The position numbers were made by a program, and so were the translations under genes. From Paracentrotus lividus (lineage: Eukaryota > Echinodermata > Echinoidea > Camarodonta > Echinidae): a stretch of 64,000 bases of DNA. Location: contig CALNVZ010003433.1 of the NCBI GenBank assembly GCA_940671915.1, forward strand, positions 12,738,047-12,802,046, written 5' to 3'. The notes under the pieces are model-generated. The model saw nothing but the letters and a program-made list of their open reading frames with translations, did no database searches and had not been told where the DNA came from. Below are positions 58,380 to 64,000 of the stretch, piece after piece (position 1 is the stretch's first letter; every line of letters starts with the position of its first letter).

Positions 58380-60520
58380 AAGCTCTTCATTATCTAGTCA
58401 AATCATATCCTATCAAACAATAACCCATCATAGAGCTGAGTAAACGTTAGCTTTATGTTGTTTAAAATATCATCCATGGGCATTGCATTGTTCAATGATG
58501 CAGTGTCTCATATTGCAATGGACGTAACGGTCATTCTCAAAATGGGTGTCCTAACATCAGATTTGAAAGTTTAACCTTGAAACACACGATAGGGCACCTG
58601 TAAAAATGTTTATGCCCTAAAATGAAAGACACAGCACAGAAATTTTATTTAGGTATATATTTATTTTTTTTGTAGTGTATGTTTGACTAGTGTTTTCTCC
58701 ACAACACATTGTTTATAACAATTTCTGTTGATCAGCTATGAAATTAAAAAGGTGTCTCATTCTTGGTTTTGTAATATACATGAATGCAATTAAATTAACA
58801 ATGCAATGGATTTAAACAAATAAGAGATCTAAAATGTTTGAAATGTGAGCATTTGGTCTCCATTTTGCAGTTTTAAATTCAAGAATACTTTTGCATCCTC
58901 AAAAACCTTTTTGATGGTTGTTTGGATCCTTTCTCACAATTAAATTGACAAATATTTGAATATTCTTTTTCTTTCTCATTTTGATTTGATGAGTTTTTGA
59001 ACTCAGGAAACGGTTTTTGTTTGTATTCAGAGTTTATATTGAGTTCAAAACTTGTATTTCTAATTTTTGTTTGTTGGATAAATTTGATAGTCGTCAAAAT
59101 GACTAGAAAATTTGAATGGATTGTTGTAAATGCATCACTTTTATTTGTTTGTGTTTAAACACTTTGTACAATTAGTTTTTCTTCATAAAGTTTCTTCCAA
59201 TATAACAATCCTTTTCACATATTCATTTAGCTACATGTGAGCTGTCCGAGAAATATCAATAATTTTTTTCAAATTCTGAAATCATCACTGAATAATTTAG
59301 TGGGGAAATGGAAAGAGGGGTTTTACAGTAATGTAGGACATTAACTGTGGTTTTCTACAGCTTGCAATATTTAACCTCTTGAAATTTTTTGAAATTTTGA
59401 AATATCTTGAAAGAAAAATTAGGATTGGAATTAAAATTTTTGTACCTCATTCGCTTACAGCATATTGTTGTAAATTGTTATTATCCACCCATAAGTAGGA
59501 TGGAGGAAATTAGACACTTTTCTGCACTGTAAGAATGTACAAGAGCTTTTGTGGCATTAAATTTGTGTACATGTACTCTAGACTGCAAATACTGACCAAG
59601 CCTAGTGCATAATGACATTTAATACACTCGTGAATCATATTTTAAAATGTCAAATATACTTCATGTAGGACTCCAACAAGTACATCACTTGTCCTGTTCT
59701 GCCATCAGTTATCATTTCAACATTTCAACAACGTTTCAACAAAACTTGAATTATAAAGCAACAAATTGTAGATTTTTAGTTAGAAAAGAAGTGCCTTTTG
59801 ATGGATCCCTACCCACAAGTCCAGTGAATTTTGTTTTCATATAACCTATCCGACTGCTACATGCACAGCACTAAGTTAACCCCTTGTCAATCAGAACTAT
59901 AATGTTCCTGTATCAAACTCACAGGAAATGCAAGATGGTTGTAGTCAAGGGGTTAAAAGATACTTTGTAGAGCTTCCACAGCGGTCATGTGCAACCAAAG
60001 TTGTTGTTTTTTCTTCAGATGCGATTTTTTTTTTTTTTTTTTTTTGTGTGTTTTTGTCTGCTTTAACTGCAAACCCATACTATTCATCTGATTTTTCACA
60101 AATGTGATTCTCTAACAGTGGTCATATTTTATCCAAGGTATTTCTATACATCATTCTGCAAATGTATAGAAAGGAACAAATTTTTATTGTAATTCAGTGG
60201 AGGAGATATATTATGAGAAATGCTGTGGATGAAATTTAAACTTGAGTTATGATACAAGCACAGAAAGGGGGATTGTAATCAACAAAATTACTTTTAGAAT
60301 TGTACAATTTACTGCTCTGTCAGATGATTTTCAAAGACAACAGCTATACAAAATATTGTCAGAATTCTATTATTTGAGTTGTGAGTTGGCTATTGTTGTT
60401 TATCCTCTTCAGAAAAATGTTTTATTCAAAATGTATGTTTGCCGTCATGATATGAAAAAGAAGCCAGACATAGTGTATGTTGTGTATCATATTTGGTTGA
60501 AATAAAAATGACAGGCTCAT
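58380..60520 (+). other. OGDH: Probable OGDH 3' untranslated region
   Basis: This is AT-rich non-coding sequence after the stop. AATAAA occurs at 58375-58380 (overlapping the stop codon) and at 60501-60506, where a cleavage site about 20 bases on would end a 2.1-kb UTR. A small TTAACCCCTTG / CAAGGGGTTAA inverted pair is at 59876-59955. A poly-T run is at 60027-60045. The actual ends need transcript data. Confidence 0.4.
60501..60506 (+). terminator. Candidate polyadenylation signal AATAAA
   Basis: A canonical hexamer in the context GGTTGAAATAAAAATG, followed by T/G-rich sequence (TTGATTCGTGAGG) within 40 bases. It is one of several possible signals after the OGDH stop. Confidence 0.35.
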
Positions 60521-61760
60521 TATTGATTCGTGAGGAGTGGAGAATAATTATAAATTAAAAATAAAAACTATTGAAAAAATATTTCCATGTGAATATTTTG
60601 TTTTTTGTTAGTGAACTTGTCAGTATGTTTGGTAGTAGTTTCATGAGAGCAAAAGTGGGTTCATGAGTAGTAGTAGGGGTGGGCGAATCACAATTTCTTT
60701 TTTCAAACAAGTTTTTTCTATTGCCAAATTTGAAAAAAAATTTTTTTTTGCGTACTATGACGTCTGACGTCGCTAAAGTGCAAAAAACCAAAATGACGTA
60801 TTTTGCCCAATTATCACACTCTTAATAGGTATAAACCATTTTTAGTATGTCTTTATGTGGGTTTTGGGTATCGGGAAACCTAAATATGACCTCTTCAACA
60901 TGATTAATCCTACCTAAGTTGACTGTCAGTGTAGTTTGGTAGTTAGTTTCAATCAATATCGAGCAAAAATCACCTCGCATAAAAATCACTAAATAACAGC
61001 TATAACATATACTAGGCCCATTAGGTCATGATTAAATTGTCATATTTGAGTTTCTTGACTGTCCAAACCCATATACCGAGTGAGTAAAAAAAAACTTTAC
61101 ACCTAGAAAAATGTCAATAAAAAGAAAACCAATTCAATAAACCCTAAATTATTTTACATATTCTGACAGAGTAACTTCTCCCGCATCTTCTGGTACCATT
61201 TATATGTGGTATGTCTTTACGTTTGGATGAACACGACGCATTGTTTGCGAACATGTAAATTTCGAATTGTGCCAGGATGGGGATGAAATTGAAACAACAA
61301 AAGCTGACAAAAAAGCAACTCCATCATGACTAAAATAGCATAACTTTTTAACGAAAATGTCTTCCGCTTAATAACTTGGCAGGGGTGTTGTTACACATAT
61401 TGACTACATTTTGCATGAAAATTAGATTGACTCGTCAAGTAATGCACGAATGAGTACACATCAAAGAGTAAATTGCCACTGACAGACCTAAAAAGGCCTA
61501 ATACTTTTGAAAAGAGATTATTTTGTCTTTGACGTGTGCTCACTCATGCCTGACTCTACAGATTCATCTCAATTTCATACAAAATGTGTAACAACGCCCC
61601 TGCCAAGTTATTAAGCGGAAGACATTTTCGTTAAAAAGTTGTTATTTACTTCAATAATCACATGACCCTCTCTTACCTTGCTTTTGTTCCCCGAGAACAA
61701 TGCTAAGACCGAACCCAATTGACTACCAAACATTTCCTACTTCGCACTGCCCTCCCATAA
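60521..61760. other. Intergenic sequence with a foldback
   Basis: No gene is seen. The only structure is the inverted repeat at 61341-61641. GACGTCTGACGTCGC at 60760-60774 is a double CRE-like word. Confidence 0.5.
61341..61641. repeat. Foldback with 50-60 bp near-perfect arms
   Basis: AACTTTTTAACGAAAATGTC, then TTCCGCTTAATAACTTGGCA and GGGGTGTTGTTACACAT, are answered by ATGTGTAACAACGCCCC, TGCCAAGTTATTAAGCGGAA and GACATTTTCGTTAAAAAGTT. The interior has weaker pairing. It is about 300 bp. Confidence 0.8.
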
Positions 61761-61785
61761 TACCCTGCCTCACGCCTGCCTGACA

Positions 61786-61799
61786 TGACGTCGGCCAAT
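61786..61799 (+). promoter_or_regulatory. CRE-like and CCAAT motifs at the edge of a GC-rich block
   Basis: TGACGTC (61786-61792) is followed by CCAAT (61795-61799), typical spacing for a TATA-less promoter. GC content rises from here to the window end. A possible non-coding first exon would end at CTCG|GTGAGC (about 61872). The acceptor TTCTTTTTCAG at 62636 precedes the next open region. This could serve a host gene or the LTR of a retroelement. Confidence 0.35.
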
Positions 61800-63118
61800 A
61801 GCCCGCCAAGGCAATTAACTTTCATTTCTGTATTTTGTCGAGTCGTGCGGAGCCGGACGTTCCTGAAATCTCGGTGAGCTCGTTCCTACTTGCGATTTTG
61901 ATTTTATATTACCAAATATTTGCGCTTCCAAAAGCCTCTTATTTACGCTAGCGTTAATTTCGGGTCTTTAAGGTTTTATTGCGCCCTCCTTTTTGGCCAA
62001 GAAGTTACGTCCTTTTTTCGGACGGTTTTTTCTTCCGTTTCCAACCTGTCCCACTGTTTATTTTGTACGCTGGTTTGTTTGTGGTCCGGTGCGGTTGGGC
62101 GGCCTGTTTTTTCCTTTGAAAACTCTAGTCCGATCTTCTCCGTCTCTTCCCCTTGGGTTGTTCTCCTTTAGGAGGGTTCCTTCTTTCATTTCTATTCTAA
62201 TTGACATTTCGAAGTACGTTTTGTATTTTATTGTCCTTGCTTTTCCGCGGCCTCGTGGCCTTTTGGCGGGTAATCTGCCGGGTCCTCGGACTTCCTCGTT
62301 TTTGTCTGCCGCCATCTTGTTGTCGGCGTGTGTGTGTGGTATGTGTGGTCGAAGCGCCTTCTTTCTAATCGCTCTTCCGGCTGCTATTCCGTTTTTTGCG
62401 TGGTTGTTCCGGATGATTCGTCCCCGGTTTCGTGTTCAAAAAAAAAAAAAAAAAAAAAAAATAAAAATATAAGTAATTATTTTTTTCTCGTCTAGTCCTA
62501 TCTTCATGGACGGGGTTTCTTTTTTTTTGGAGTTCTCCGCGAGCCGCCTAATTTCAGCGTCTCGCTTGTCTTACCTTAGTTTTCTAGGAATTAGTTATCT
62601 TACTAAGAAAATTTTTTTGTTTCTTTTCTTTTTCAGCAAGGCTGTTCTAACCATGACAGTAGGAGTGACTCCTCTGACGACGCAAGCTGTCGGCATTGCG
62701 TCTCTTTGAAGGCGGTTTCTGCCGTATCGGGAAAGCTTGCCCGGTGGCAGAGCCGTCTCGACCGCCAGGGTCGTCCGCCTCTCCTGCATAGAAAGGGGGG
62801 GGGGAACACTGCCAGCGACACTTGTTGTCACAGCGCGCGCGCTCCACCTCCTCTAAGTTCCAGCACTAAGAAAAGGTCTTGTAGCTCGAAGGAGCAACTA
62901 AGGTTAAACGTTCCCACGTTTGCCAAAGGTGCCTAAACGACCTTTGTGTCTCGGTTGTCTCGCCAAAGGAACGAGTTCCTTCTTCCAGACGTCTCGCCCG
63001 CGGCCCCCCCGGGTGTAGCACAGGAAATTGCGGCGTTCCTGTCTCACTCGCGGGATGAGAGTCGTGCGCCCCGTTCTTCTCGCTCAGGCATGCCCCTCTA
63101 GGGCGTGCCGAGTACGGT

Positions 63119-63841
63119 TTGGGCCCCGTGCGCCGCAGTTTCTGCATTTGGCGGAAACCACCCCACTCATGGGGTAACCCCAGATGGCGGGGCTCCGCTT
63201 CCCACAGTCCGGAGTGCTCCCACCTACGTCAAGCGCTTGTTCTCTGGTCGTTCCAGTGCGCAGCAGGGTTATTACGGCTATCCTTGGGATACGCCACCGA
63301 ACCTCCTGCGCGGAGTTCGTTCCCTGCGAATCAACCGGCCTCTCGGGACCCCAGGATGTTTCTACACGCCGAACGCTCCAGGGATCATTCGTTATCCGCT
63401 AGGATTGCAGCTGCTCGACCTGCCTTGGCCAGTTTCCGAGATGTTGCCGGATATCCCGCACCCTTGGTGGGTGGCCTCCGCCACCCTACCAAGCGGGTTT
63501 ACGCTCCCTATCCCTCGGGCTCTGCTCCCAGAGGTGACGGGGCAGCAAACCCCCCGTGGCAGTGTACGCCCGGCCCCCGTCACACGACTAGCTCGGACCG
63601 CCCTACTCGGGCGCCCCGACTGTACGGCCCCCTGGATACGGGATCAGTGATTGACTCCGAAGCTACTTCGGAGTTCTCTCTCTCCCAGCCCAGTCTCCCT
63701 TGGGAGTCCTCGCCGTCTCGTCCTCCCCTGGTGGAGCCCGAGTCGGATTGGTCGGAGGAAGACTCGGGCGGCTACCAGTCGAAGTCTTACACAGACTCTG
63801 ATGACTTGGAGGCCGATCAGCAGGCGGACTACTCCCTCTGA
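63119..63841 (+). CDS. GC-rich open frame, possibly the gag-like start of a retroelement
   Basis: A 240-codon frame rich in Arg, Pro and Ser. Its second half, such as YAPYPSGSAPRGDGAANPP, then an acidic Ser stretch LVEPESDWSEEDSGGYQSKS, looks genuinely coding. Downstream a different frame continues without a stop to the window edge: SDLAALAVRLLDKYEPEL, SSLMSGLLLSKQPK, GISLPPQFGEAV. Together they resemble the gag-like ORF of DIRS-type elements of marine invertebrates, but I cannot confirm this. The frame change at about 63835 means error or decay. Composition differs sharply from the OGDH locus. The beginning of the ORF is uncertain. Confidence 0.35.
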   Translation: MGPVRRSFCIWRKPPHSWGNPRWRGSASHSPECSHLRQALVLWSFQCAAGLLRLSLGYATEPPARSSFPANQPASRDPRMFLHAERSRDHSLSARIAAARPALASFRDVAGYPAPLVGGLRHPTKRVYAPYPSGSAPRGDGAANPPWQCTPGPRHTTSSDRPTRAPRLYGPLDTGSVIDSEATSEFSLSQPSLPWESSPSRPPLVEPESDWSEEDSGGYQSKSYTDSDDLEADQQADYSL

Positions 63842-64000
63842 TCTTGCGGCGTTAGCAGTACGCCTTTTGGACAAATACGAGCCTGAGCTTGTCTCTAGGC
63901 CTCCGGCTCAGTCGTCCTTGATGTCTGGCTTGCTTCTTTCGAAGCAACCCAAACCTGGCATTAGCCTGCCCCCTCAGTTTGGGGAGGCTGTACGCTCAGA

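Noticed and set aside
63392..63874. Open frames on the minus strand in the GC-rich block
   Set aside because: They overlap the better plus-strand frame and are expected from high GC content with few stops.

Overview
The window is nuclear DNA of an animal, almost certainly a marine invertebrate deuterostome and most likely an echinoderm such as a sea urchin. The evidence is one long intron-rich gene with GT-AG introns, a tRNA-derived SINE with a (TTA)n-like tail, Tc1/mariner and non-LTR retrotransposon relics, many foldback elements and frequent ACATGTACATGT words. I did no database search, so the species is inference.

The only host gene I can prove is 2-oxoglutarate dehydrogenase E1 (OGDH, the thiamine-diphosphate subunit of the mitochondrial alpha-ketoglutarate dehydrogenase complex), on the + strand from about 6.9 to 58.4 kb. 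I place 21 coding exons by splice signals, phase and homology to animal OGDH. The start codon and mitochondrial targeting exons were not found and probably lie upstream. From the IRGH exon to the stop, one path through the gene is 2610 nt (869 codons plus TAA), with every junction in phase. The first exon found (6919-7142) is recognisable but carries several frame breaks. Two alternative 103-nt exons (16643-16745 and 31375-31477) encode the same protein segment. Using both, or neither, breaks the frame, so they form a mutually exclusive pair.

Layout: 1-323 retrotransposon relic; 324-6918 no identified gene, with an AT-rich block; 7143-16642 an intron with two Tc1-like relics and three small TIR elements; 16746-31374 an intron with a 3.6-kb direct tandem duplication and a 25-N gap; 31478-36582 an intron with two palindromic elements; 36583-58379 nineteen exons coding for the catalytic core and C-terminus; 58380 to about 60.5 kb probable 3'UTR; 61.7-64.0 kb a GC-rich block with promoter-like motifs and a frameshifted open frame, possibly the start of a retroelement.

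The most interesting signals are: the mutually exclusive pair at the position where mammalian OGDH splice variants differ in Ca2+ response; minisatellites that start at splice donors and carry copies of the exon end plus donor (38.4-40.4 kb and 50.1-50.5 kb); a decayed copy of an exon start inside the preceding intron (43866-43892); and the tandem duplication, whose copies differ by scattered 1-nt indels and may be an assembly artefact.
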